From positions 1-13,916 of the forward strand of contig NZ_JBARWZ010000051.1 in the NCBI RefSeq assembly GCF_049647105.1: a DNA stretch of 13,916 bases, written 5' to 3'. Positions 1-6,386 of the stretch are shown one piece after another (within the stretch, counting starts at the first letter, position 1; the number at the start of each line of letters is the position of its first letter). The notes under the pieces are model-generated. The model did no database searches and was not told where the DNA came from. It saw only the letters and a program-made list of their open reading frames with translations. This DNA is from Actinophytocola sp049647105 (GTDB taxonomy: Bacteria; Actinomycetota; Actinomycetes; Mycobacteriales; Pseudonocardiaceae). The position numbers were made by a program, and so were the translations under genes.

Positions 1-1839
1 CTCGGCGCCCGCGTCGCAGGCTGGCTGGCCGGTCACGGCGCCGGGCATCTCGTGCTGGTCAGCCGCGGCGGCGCGAGCGCACCGGGCGCGGCGGACCTTG
101 CCGACCGGCTGCGTGCCGATGGCGCCACCGTCACCGTCGTCGCCTGCGACGTCACCGACCGGGCCGCGCTCGCCGCCGTGATCGAGGCCGTCGGCCCGCT
201 GACCGCCGTCGTGCACGCCGCGGGCGTCGCGGACGGCACCGGGCTCGACGCGCTCACCGACGAGCGGCTGGCCGCCGTGCTCGCCCCCAAACTCGACGGC
301 GCCCGCCACCTCGACGCGCTGACCGCCGACCACCCGCTGGCGGCGTTCGTCCTGTTCTCCTCGGCCGCTGGCGTCTGGGGCGGGTCCGGCCAGTCCGCCC
401 ACGCCGCCGCGTGCGCGGGCCTCGACGCCATCGCCGCCGACCGCCGCGCCAGGGGCAGGACCGCCACCGCCGTCGCCTGGGGCCCGTGGGCCGAGCCGGC
501 CGGCCTGTCCGGTGGCGCCGCCGACCGCCTCGCCCGCACCGGCCTGCCCGCCATGGACCCGGACCGCGCCATCACGGCGCTCGCGGTGGCCGTCGCGTCC
601 CCCGCCGACAGCGTCGTCGCCGACATCGAGTGGGACCGCTTCCTCCCCGCCGTCACCGGCACCCGGCCCCGGCCCCTGTTCGACGCCATCCCACGCTCCG
701 CGACGGCACCGGAACCGCTGCCACGCCCGGCCGCCGACCTGGCCGGACTGGTGCGGTCCGAGGCCGCCGCCGTGCTCGGCCACGCCGACGCCGCCTCGGT
801 CGACCTGGCGAGCGGGTTCCTCGAACTCGGCTTCGACTCCCTCACCACCCTGGAGTTCCGCGACCGGCTGCGCGCGGCCACCGGCGTCCGCCTGCCCGCC
901 AACCTGATCTTCGAGCACGCCACCGTCGGCGCGCTCGTCGAGCACCTGCGCGCCACCGTCGGCGGCGGCGCGCAGGGACCCGCCGGGGTACTCGGCGTCT
1001 CACCGGAGGACCGCGATCCGGTCGGCCTGCTCAACTCCCTCTACAAGGTCGCCGTGCGGGACCGCAAGGTCACCGAGTTCCTGGAGTTCCTCGGTGACGC
1101 CGCCGGGTTCCGCCCGGCCGCCGAGACCGCGGCCGCCGTCGGCGCCGCCCCTGGCGCGACCCGCCTCGCGGCGGGCGCCGAGGAGCCGGTGCTCATCGGT
1201 TGCAGTGGCATGACCGCCATCGGCGGCCCGCACGAGTTCGCCAGGGTCGCCGCCCCGCTGCGCGGCCTCCGCGAGGTCGCCGCCGTCCCACTGCCCGGCT
1301 ACGGCCGGGGCGAGCGGCTGCCCGCCACCATGGACGTGGCACTCGACTGGCTCGCCGAGTCCGTGCTGACCTACGCGGCAGGCCGCAAGTTCGTCCTCTT
1401 CGGACACTCGGCGGGCGCGATCGTGGCACACGCGCTCGCCCGCCGCCTGGAAGCCGATGGCGACTGCCCCGCCGGGCTCGTGCTCGGCGACCTGTACCTG
1501 CCAGGCGACACGACGATGTCGGGCTGGGACAACGAACTGTCCGAGGGCGCGTTCGCCCGTGAGGACGAGTACGTGCCCATGGACGACCTGCGGCTCACCG
1601 CGATGGCGTGGTACGCCCGCATCTTCTGGCTCTGGCAACCGGCGCCGGTCGAGGCCCCGACGCTGCTGGTCCGCGCGAGCGAGCCGCTCGGCCCCGTGCC
1701 GGAAGGGCAGGACTGGCAGAGCTCCTGGGCCGGTGCCGAGTCCGTGGTGGACGTCGCTGGCAACCACTTCTCGATGGTTGGCGAGCACGCCCCGGCCACC
1801 GCGCTGGCCATCGACTCCTGGATCCGCAAGACCCTGTGA
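1..1839 (+). CDS. Type I polyketide synthase, C-terminal part (KR-ACP-TE), 5'-truncated by window
   Basis: The frame is open from base 1 and carries the last 612 residues of a modular PKS, so this is the final module. The KR domain (residues 1 to about 215) begins just after its GGTG Rossmann loop. It keeps Lys97, Ser121 and the Trp eight residues before the tyrosine position, but the catalytic Tyr is His134 and the Asn is Cys138. The LDD motif of B-type domains reads ADG (77-79). Ketoreduction is therefore probably lost. The ACP (about 240-320) has LGFDSL with phosphopantetheine Ser280. A helical linker leads to a thioesterase (about 385-612) with GHSAG Ser470, Asp497 (LGDLYLPGD) and His589 (GNHFSM). 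The Ser-Asp spacing of 27 matches the DEBS thioesterase. Known role: release and usually macrolactonisation of the finished chain. The ABC exporter gene follows after 44 nt. Calls are firm; the product is unknown. Confidence 0.96.
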   Translation, partial: LGARVAGWLAGHGAGHLVLVSRGGASAPGAADLADRLRADGATVTVVACDVTDRAALAAVIEAVGPLTAVVHAAGVADGTGLDALTDERLAAVLAPKLDGARHLDALTADHPLAAFVLFSSAAGVWGGSGQSAHAAACAGLDAIAADRRARGRTATAVAWGPWAEPAGLSGGAADRLARTGLPAMDPDRAITALAVAVASPADSVVADIEWDRFLPAVTGTRPRPLFDAIPRSATAPEPLPRPAADLAGLVRSEAAAVLGHADAASVDLASGFLELGFDSLTTLEFRDRLRAATGVRLPANLIFEHATVGALVEHLRATVGGGAQGPAGVLGVSPEDRDPVGLLNSLYKVAVRDRKVTEFLEFLGDAAGFRPAAETAAAVGAAPGATRLAAGAEEPVLIGCSGMTAIGGPHEFARVAAPLRGLREVAAVPLPGYGRGERLPATMDVALDWLAESVLTYAAGRKFVLFGHSAGAIVAHALARRLEADGDCPAGLVLGDLYLPGDTTMSGWDNELSEGAFAREDEYVPMDDLRLTAMAWYARIFWLWQPAPVEAPTLLVRASEPLGPVPEGQDWQSSWAGAESVVDVAGNHFSMVGEHAPATALAIDSWIRKTL

Positions 1840-1883
1840 CCCGGGCCAAGCCCCGAAACCCGTCAAGGAAAGGAAACACCGCG

Positions 1884-2765
1884 ATGAATGAGGTCCTGGC
1901 CCGCGCAGTCGGAGTCACCCGCCGCTACGGCGACGTGACCGCCGTCGACGACGTGAGCATCGAGATCCCCGCCGGGCAGGTGCTCGGCATGCTCGGCCCC
2001 AACGGGGCGGGCAAGTCCACCCTTGTCAACATGTTCGTCGGGCTGCGCCGTCCGACCAAGGGCAAGGTCGAGCTGTTCGGCCACGACCCCCGCGACGTCG
2101 CGGCACGCAGGTCCATGGGCGTCACCCCACAGGAGACCGGCATGCCGCTGACGGTCCGCGTCGGCGAGGCGGTCGACTTCGTCGCCTCGCACTTCCCGGA
2201 CCCGATCAGCACGGACGAATTGCTCGACCGCTTCGCGCTGAGCGAGGTCGTCCGCAGGCAGACTGGCGGCCTCTCCGGCGGCCAGATGCGCAGGCTCGCC
2301 GTCGCGCTGGCCTTCGTCGGCAGGCCCAAACTGGTGTTCCTCGACGAGCCGACCACCGGCCTCGACGTCGAGGGCAGGCACACGCTGTGGGCGGCCATCC
2401 GCGAGTTCAACGCCGGTGGCGGCACCGTCGTGCTCACCAGCCACTACCTGGACGAGGTCGAGCAGCTCGCCGAGCGCGTCGTGATCATCGACCGCGGCCG
2501 GGTCGTCGCCGACGACAGCGTCGACAGCCTCCGCAGGCTCACCGGCCTGCAACGCGTCAGCGTGTCCATCCCCGAGGTGCCGCCGCTGCCCGGCGTCGAG
2601 GGCGTCGAGCACGCGGGGGACCGCACCCACCTGGTCACCCACGACGCCGACCAGCTGGTGCGCGACCTCGTGCACACCGGCATCCCCTTCAGCGGCCTGG
2701 AGATCCACGCGGGCTCGCTGGAGGACGCCTTCCTCGCACTGACCGCCAAGACCCCCGCCCTCTGA
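1884..2765 (+). CDS. ABC transporter ATP-binding protein, DrrA-like
   Basis: A 293-residue single nucleotide-binding domain of the antibiotic-export (DrrA/CcmA-like) type. Visible motifs: Walker A GPNGAGKST (38-46), Q-loop Gln83, signature LSGGQ (130-134), Walker B VFLDEP (151-156) and switch His187 (TSH). The C-terminal 75 residues, after about 215, are the usual DrrA-type extension. The ATG at 1884 has a purine-rich AAGGAAAGG site about 10 nt upstream. Longer upstream starts in this frame would overlap the thioesterase and are unlikely. The gene lies directly behind the PKS and 25 nt before a membrane subunit, so the two probably form an exporter for the glycosylated polyketide and may give self-resistance. 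The substrate is inferred from context only. Confidence 0.95.
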   Translation: MNEVLARAVGVTRRYGDVTAVDDVSIEIPAGQVLGMLGPNGAGKSTLVNMFVGLRRPTKGKVELFGHDPRDVAARRSMGVTPQETGMPLTVRVGEAVDFVASHFPDPISTDELLDRFALSEVVRRQTGGLSGGQMRRLAVALAFVGRPKLVFLDEPTTGLDVEGRHTLWAAIREFNAGGGTVVLTSHYLDEVEQLAERVVIIDRGRVVADDSVDSLRRLTGLQRVSVSIPEVPPLPGVEGVEHAGDRTHLVTHDADQLVRDLVHTGIPFSGLEIHAGSLEDAFLALTAKTPAL

Positions 2766-2790
2766 CCACCCCGACACGGAGTCCGTCACC

Positions 2791-3528
2791 ATGAACTCGA
2801 TCGTCGTCTACTCCAGGTTCCAGCTCCTGCAAGCGATGCGCATCCCGATGATGTACGTCGCGCTGCTGTTCATGCCCAGCGTCGGCATGGTCCTGTTCGT
2901 CATCCCCGCCGTCGGCGACGACCCGGTGGCGGCCACCATGTCCACCGCGTCGATGTGCCTGTTCGCCGTGCTGACGATCTGCGCGGCGCAGTACGCCATG
3001 GACATCTCCATCGGCCGCACCCAGCCATGGGGCACCTACGTGCGGACACTGCCGGGCGGCCCGCTGCCCAGGATCGTGAGCATGCTGGTGTTCAGCACGG
3101 TGCTCGTGCTGTTCTCCTGCGCCCCGCTGATCGTGCTCGCGGGCGTCACCACCTCGGCGAGCGTGTCCGTCGACGGCCTGGTGCTCGGCTTCGCCGCGCT
3201 GCTGCTCTCGGTCATCCCCTTCGGACTGTTCATGACCGCGGTCGGCTACTCCGTGACCCCGATGGCGATCGGCCCGGTGACCTCCCTTGTCCCGATCCTG
3301 CTCGCGTTCGTCGGCGGCTACTTCACCAACCCGAACGAGACCGAGGGCCTGCTGGCCACGCTCACCCAGTTCCTGCCGACCAGGGGCCCTGCCGAGCTGG
3401 TGTGGTCCGCGGTCGGCGGCTACTCGGTGCACGTGATCTCGATGGTGTCGTTCGTGGTGTGGACCGTGGTCTTCGCGGCCTGGGCCTACCGCGCCTACCG
3501 CAACGACGAGGGCAAGCGGTTCGCATGA
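2791..3528 (+). CDS. ABC-2 type transporter permease, DrrB-like
   Basis: A 245-residue integral membrane protein with about six hydrophobic segments (roughly 20-40, 47-68, 95-118, 126-150, 158-177 and 210-236), as usual for ABC-2 permeases. The short loop after segment two has RTQPWGTYVRTLPGGPLPR, which resembles the cytoplasmic coupling region between segments two and three in DrrB-like proteins. The ATG at 2791 has a weak CGGAG about 9 nt upstream. The gene starts 25 nt after the ATPase gene and ends 19 nt before the first glycosyltransferase, so it belongs to the same transcription unit. It should form the membrane half of the exporter with the upstream ATPase. The family call is firm; the transported compound is inferred. 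Confidence 0.92.
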   Translation: MNSIVVYSRFQLLQAMRIPMMYVALLFMPSVGMVLFVIPAVGDDPVAATMSTASMCLFAVLTICAAQYAMDISIGRTQPWGTYVRTLPGGPLPRIVSMLVFSTVLVLFSCAPLIVLAGVTTSASVSVDGLVLGFAALLLSVIPFGLFMTAVGYSVTPMAIGPVTSLVPILLAFVGGYFTNPNETEGLLATLTQFLPTRGPAELVWSAVGGYSVHVISMVSFVVWTVVFAAWAYRAYRNDEGKRFA

Positions 3529-3547
3529 GGCGAGGAGGGCAGTGCAC

Positions 3548-4942
3548 GTGAGCAGTCACATCGTCGTCGTCAACAACCCGGGGCTCGGCCACGTCCTGCC
3601 CACCGTCGACACGGTCGCCGAACTGGTTCGCCGGGGACACCGCGTCACCTACACCGCCACCGGCGCGGCGGCCGGGCTCGTGGCCGCCGCCGGGGCGGAG
3701 GTACTGGAGTTCGAGTCCGTCCTGGCCGGGATCGACCTGGCCGCAGTGGACACCGAAGGCGAGTCGCATCGGCTGCTTCCGTTGCAGGTGCGGGAAAGTG
3801 AGGCGATCCTGCGTGCCGTCACCGCCCGGTTCGGCACGGGCGGCCACCCGGACCTGGTCGCCTACGACACCACCGTCTACCACGCTGGCCGGATCCTGGC
3901 CCGCGCGTGGGACGTGCCCGCCGCGGCCCTCTGCGCGACGTTGTCCTCCAACGAGCACTTCTCGTTGCTGGACAAGTTCGTCGAGGTCACCGGCGCGGCA
4001 CTGCCGAGGAACCACCCCGCCCTGCGCGAGTTCGGCACCCGGCTGCTGCGGCTGCTGGCCGCACACGGGCAGGGCGACCAGACCATCGAGGAGTTCGTCA
4101 GCCGCCAGGAGGGCCTGCATCTCGGCTTCTACCCGAGGTCCTTCCAGTACGCGGGCGACACCTTCGGCGAGGCACATGTGTTCGTCGGCCCGCACCTCGG
4201 TGTCCCGGCCGCCGACCCGTGGACCCCGCCGCCCGGCGACCGTCCGCTACTGGTGGTCTCGCTCGGCACCAGCGTCCACCGCAAGCCCGGCTTCTTCCGC
4301 ACCTGCGCCGAGGCGCTGGCGGAGCTGCCGTACCGGGTACTCATGGTCGTCCCCGACGGACTGGACGGGCCGTTGCCCGCCAACGTGGAGACCCGCCGCT
4401 GGCTGCCGCTCACCGAGGTGCTCGCACACGCAGCGGGCTTCGTCTGCCACGGCGGGCTTGGCAGCATCATGACCGCGCTCGCCAACGGTGTCCCGGTGGT
4501 CGTGGTCGCTGACGGGCCGGAGCGCCACGTCAACGCCACCCGGGTCGAGGAACTGGGACTCGGGCGGTCGGTTCCCGAGTCGCGGCTGACCGCGCAACGG
4601 CTGCGCGCCGCCGTTCTGGAGACGGTGACCGATCCGTCGGTGCGCGAGGCCGCCGAGGCGATGCGCGCCGACATCCGGGACGCGGGCGGCGGCGCGCACG
4701 GCGCCGACGCCGTCGAGGGCTATCTGAAGGTCGCGGGCGACCGCGCGCGGGAGGACAACATGAGCGGAGCTTGCGGAGCCGTGAGCGGAGCTTGCGGAGC
4801 CGTGAGCGGAGCTTGCGGAGCGAACCATCAAGCAGAGCATCAAGCAGAGCATCAAGCAGAGCATCAAGCAGAGCATCAAGCAGAGCGTCAGGCACAGGGC
4901 GACCGCGAGCGGCTCCCCGGAGCCTGCGAGGGGGAATCGTGA
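3548..4942 (+). CDS. MGT-family GT-B glycosyltransferase 1, with repeat-encoded C-terminal tail
   Basis: A 464-residue glycosyltransferase of the OleD/macrolide type, family GT1. The N-domain has candidate catalytic His15 (GLGHVLPT) and Asp107 (VAYDTT). The C-domain has the nucleotide-binding HGGLGS (from His301) and GVPVVVV. Where glucosyl transferases usually have Asp/Glu-Gln, this one reads Glu325-Arg326 (PERHVNA), so the donor may not be UDP-glucose. I chose GTG 3548 because GAGGAGGG lies 8 nt upstream and the two sister enzymes also begin at MSxHI; GTG 3542 is the alternative. The normal fold ends near residue 404. The last 60 residues are encoded by an in-frame repeat cassette (SGACGA x3, HQAE x5, then GDRERLPGACEGES). 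The stop overlaps the next GTG by 4 nt. Acceptor unknown. Confidence 0.93.
   Translation: MSSHIVVVNNPGLGHVLPTVDTVAELVRRGHRVTYTATGAAAGLVAAAGAEVLEFESVLAGIDLAAVDTEGESHRLLPLQVRESEAILRAVTARFGTGGHPDLVAYDTTVYHAGRILARAWDVPAAALCATLSSNEHFSLLDKFVEVTGAALPRNHPALREFGTRLLRLLAAHGQGDQTIEEFVSRQEGLHLGFYPRSFQYAGDTFGEAHVFVGPHLGVPAADPWTPPPGDRPLLVVSLGTSVHRKPGFFRTCAEALAELPYRVLMVVPDGLDGPLPANVETRRWLPLTEVLAHAAGFVCHGGLGSIMTALANGVPVVVVADGPERHVNATRVEELGLGRSVPESRLTAQRLRAAVLETVTDPSVREAAEAMRADIRDAGGGAHGADAVEGYLKVAGDRAREDNMSGACGAVSGACGAVSGACGANHQAEHQAEHQAEHQAEHQAERQAQGDRERLPGACEGES
4688..4779 (+). repeat. 92-bp perfect duplication, copy in glycosyltransferase 1
   Basis: These 92 bases are identical to 6088-6179, exactly 1400 bp downstream. 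The identity breaks at 4687 (C against T) and 4780 (C against G). It covers the last 24 codons of the catalytic domain and the first unit of the repeat cassette. The two glycosyltransferases are otherwise clearly diverged, so recent copying or gene conversion of the 3' end is likely. Confidence 0.95.
4760..4935 (+). repeat. Repeat cassette, copy 1 (3 x 21 nt, 5 x 12 nt, 43-nt tail)
   Basis: The cassette starts at an ATG preceded by GGGAGGA. It has three 21-nt units built on GAGCGGAGCTTGCGGAGC (4760-4780, 4781-4801, 4802-4822) and an AAC. Five perfect 12-nt units CATCAAGCAGAG follow (4826-4885), then a degenerate 12-mer (4886-4897). It ends in a 43-nt tail (4893-4935) found three times in the window. 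The tail contains a GGCTCC-CC-GGAGCC inverted repeat (4911-4924) and the GAGGGGGA ribosome binding site of the next gene. All units are multiples of 3 and the block is translated in frame as the tail of glycosyltransferase 1. Confidence 0.95.
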
Positions 4943-6240
4943 GCCACATCGTCATCGCGGGGTGCGTTGGCGTCGGGCACGCGATCCCGACCCTGGACAC
5001 CATCGCCGAGCTGGTCGCGCGGGGACACCGGGTCACGTGTGTGACCGTGCCGCTCGCGGCCGCGACGCTGGCCCCGACCGGCGCGCACATCGTCCCGATC
5101 GACTCCGTGCTCGCCACGGTCGACCTCACCGTCATGGACACCGTGACGGAACTGGACCGCCTCATGGTCCTCGGTGTCGAGGAGGACCGGCGGTTCATCG
5201 CGGCCGTCGAGGAGTACGCCGAGCTGCAGGGCCGTCCGGATCTGCTGGTCTTCGACGCCACCCGGTTCGCCGTCGGCCGGATCCTCGGCACCAAGTGGGG
5301 CGTGCCGACCGCGGCGTTCTGCACCGTCCAGCTGTCCAACGAGCACTTCTCGTTCCAGGAGCGGGTCGACGCCAAGCGCGGCGCGCTGCCACGGCGCCGT
5401 CCCCACGTCGCGCGGGCGATGCGCGGCCTGATGTCGCTGCTGGCCGAGCACGGGCAGAGCCACCGCTCGCTGGACGAGTTCTACCGCGCGGAGGAAGGGC
5501 TCTACGTCGCCTTCTACCCGAGGGAGTTCCAGTTCTCGGGGGAGACCTTCGACGACCGGTACACCTTCGTCGGGCCCAACCTCACCATCGGCACCGACCC
5601 CGGCGGGTGGCGACCGCCCGCCGACGGGCGCCGGGTGCTCATGGTGTCGCTCGGCACCAGCGTGTTCCGCAACCCGGGCTTCTACCGCGCCTGCGTCGAC
5701 GCGTTCCGCGACAGCGACTGGCAGGTCGTCCTGCACGCGCACAAGGGACTCGATCTCGACGCGGTCGGCGAGCTGCCGCCCAACGTCGAGGTGCACGGCT
5801 GGCTGCCGCAGCTGGCGGTGCTGGCGCACACCGACGTCCTGATCTGCCACGGCGGGCTCGGCACGTTGATGGCCGCGTTCGCCGAAGCCACCCCGGTCGT
5901 CGTGGTGCCCAACTCCGGCGAGCAGATGGTGAACGGGGACCGGGTCGCCGAACTCGGGCTCGGCCGCGTGCTCGCCCAGCAGGAGATCACCGCGGCAGGA
6001 CTGCGTGCCTCGGTGGAGGAACTACACGCCGACCAGGGTGTCCGCGCCCGCGTCGGGGACATGAGCGCCGCGATCCGGCGAGCCGGTGGCGGCGCGCACG
6101 GCGCCGACGCCGTCGAGGGCTATCTGAAGGTCGCGGGCGACCGCGCGCGGGAGGACAACATGAGCGGAGCTTGCGGAGCGAATCGTCGAACACAGGGCGA
6201 CCGCGAGCGGCTCCCCGGAGCCTGCGAGGGGGAGTCATGA
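4939..6240 (+). CDS. MGT-family GT-B glycosyltransferase 2, with short repeat-encoded C-terminal tail
   Basis: A 433-residue OleD-like enzyme, paralogous to its two neighbours. Features: candidate catalytic His14 (GVGHAIPT), a VFDAT acidic site near residue 108, HGGLGT from His304, and Glu328-Gln329 (SGEQMVN). The last pair is the conserved acidic-Gln that contacts the donor sugar in glucosyl-type family members, so this enzyme is the most canonical of the three. GTG 4939 is chosen because it overlaps the previous stop by 4 nt (GTGA), has GAGGGGGA just upstream inside the repeat tail, and gives the family N-terminus MSHIV. The fold ends near residue 407. The final 26 residues come from a short copy of the repeat cassette. 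The donor and acceptor cannot be read from sequence. Confidence 0.93.
   Translation: MSHIVIAGCVGVGHAIPTLDTIAELVARGHRVTCVTVPLAAATLAPTGAHIVPIDSVLATVDLTVMDTVTELDRLMVLGVEEDRRFIAAVEEYAELQGRPDLLVFDATRFAVGRILGTKWGVPTAAFCTVQLSNEHFSFQERVDAKRGALPRRRPHVARAMRGLMSLLAEHGQSHRSLDEFYRAEEGLYVAFYPREFQFSGETFDDRYTFVGPNLTIGTDPGGWRPPADGRRVLMVSLGTSVFRNPGFYRACVDAFRDSDWQVVLHAHKGLDLDAVGELPPNVEVHGWLPQLAVLAHTDVLICHGGLGTLMAAFAEATPVVVVPNSGEQMVNGDRVAELGLGRVLAQQEITAAGLRASVEELHADQGVRARVGDMSAAIRRAGGGAHGADAVEGYLKVAGDRAREDNMSGACGANRRTQGDRERLPGACEGES
6088..6179 (+). repeat. 92-bp perfect duplication, copy in glycosyltransferase 2
   Basis: Identical to 4688-4779 in sequence and in codon phase relative to its gene. Recombination between the two copies would remove 1400 bp, leaving one intact glycosyltransferase with a normal end. 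Confidence 0.95.
6160..6233 (+). repeat. Repeat cassette, copy 2 (1 x 21 nt, no 12-mers, 43-nt tail)
   Basis: The minimal form of the cassette: one 21-nt unit (6160-6180), a 10-nt junction without any CATCAAGCAGAG unit, and the invariant 43-nt tail (6191-6233) with its inverted repeat (6209-6222). It encodes the last residues of glycosyltransferase 2 and ends directly before the GAGTCATGA that holds both its stop codon and the start of copy 3. Confidence 0.93.
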
Positions 6241-6379
6241 GCGGAGCTTGCGGAGCCGTGAGCGGAGCTTGCGGAGCGAACCATCAAGCAGAGCATCAAG
6301 CAGAGCATCAAGCAGAGCATCAAGCAGAGCGTCAGACACAGGGCGACCGCGAGCGGCTCCCCGGAGCCTGCGAGGGGGA
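6237..6379 (+). repeat. Repeat cassette, copy 3 (2 x 21 nt, 4 x 12 nt, 43-nt tail)
   Basis: Two 21-nt units (6237-6257, 6258-6278), AAC, and four perfect CATCAAGCAGAG units (6282-6329). A degenerate 12-mer (6330-6341) and the 43-nt tail (6337-6379) with inverted repeat 6355-6368 follow. Unlike copies 1 and 2, it is not attached to a glycosyltransferase end; it lies between glycosyltransferase 2 and the ketoreductase gene. Confidence 0.95.
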
Positions 6380-6386
6380 GTCATGA
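6237..6386 (+). CDS. 49-residue repeat peptide ORF between glycosyltransferase 2 and ketoreductase
   Basis: A free-standing ORF made entirely of repeat copy 3. Its ATG overlaps the stop of glycosyltransferase 2 (ATGA, 6237-6240) and its stop overlaps the start of the ketoreductase (ATGA, 6383-6386). GAGGGGGAG lies just upstream of its start. The product would have two SGACGA units, four HQAE units and the ending GDRERLPGACEGES. It has three cysteines, no hydrophobic segment and no recognisable domain. The coupling geometry suggests ribosomes pass through it, but the peptide may have no function beyond keeping translation going across inserted repeats. It could equally be annotated as intergenic repeat DNA. 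I know no named family for it. Confidence 0.5.
   Translation: MSGACGAVSGACGANHQAEHQAEHQAEHQAERQTQGDRERLPGACEGES

Noticed and set aside
1840..1883. Possible regulatory break between PKS and the ABC exporter genes
   Set aside because: Only 44 nt, no hairpin and no promoter-like pair; read-through from the PKS gene is more likely.
4760..4900. Regular short repeats resembling a CRISPR array
   Set aside because: The 21-nt and 12-nt units are adjacent with no variable spacers, remain in a protein frame, and no cas genes are near. They are tandem repeats.
6248..6382. Extended N-terminus for the ketoreductase starting inside the repeat
   Set aside because: It would read the repeat as Ser/Arg low-complexity sequence in a different frame from the other copies. 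The ATGA overlap and family N-terminus favour 6383.
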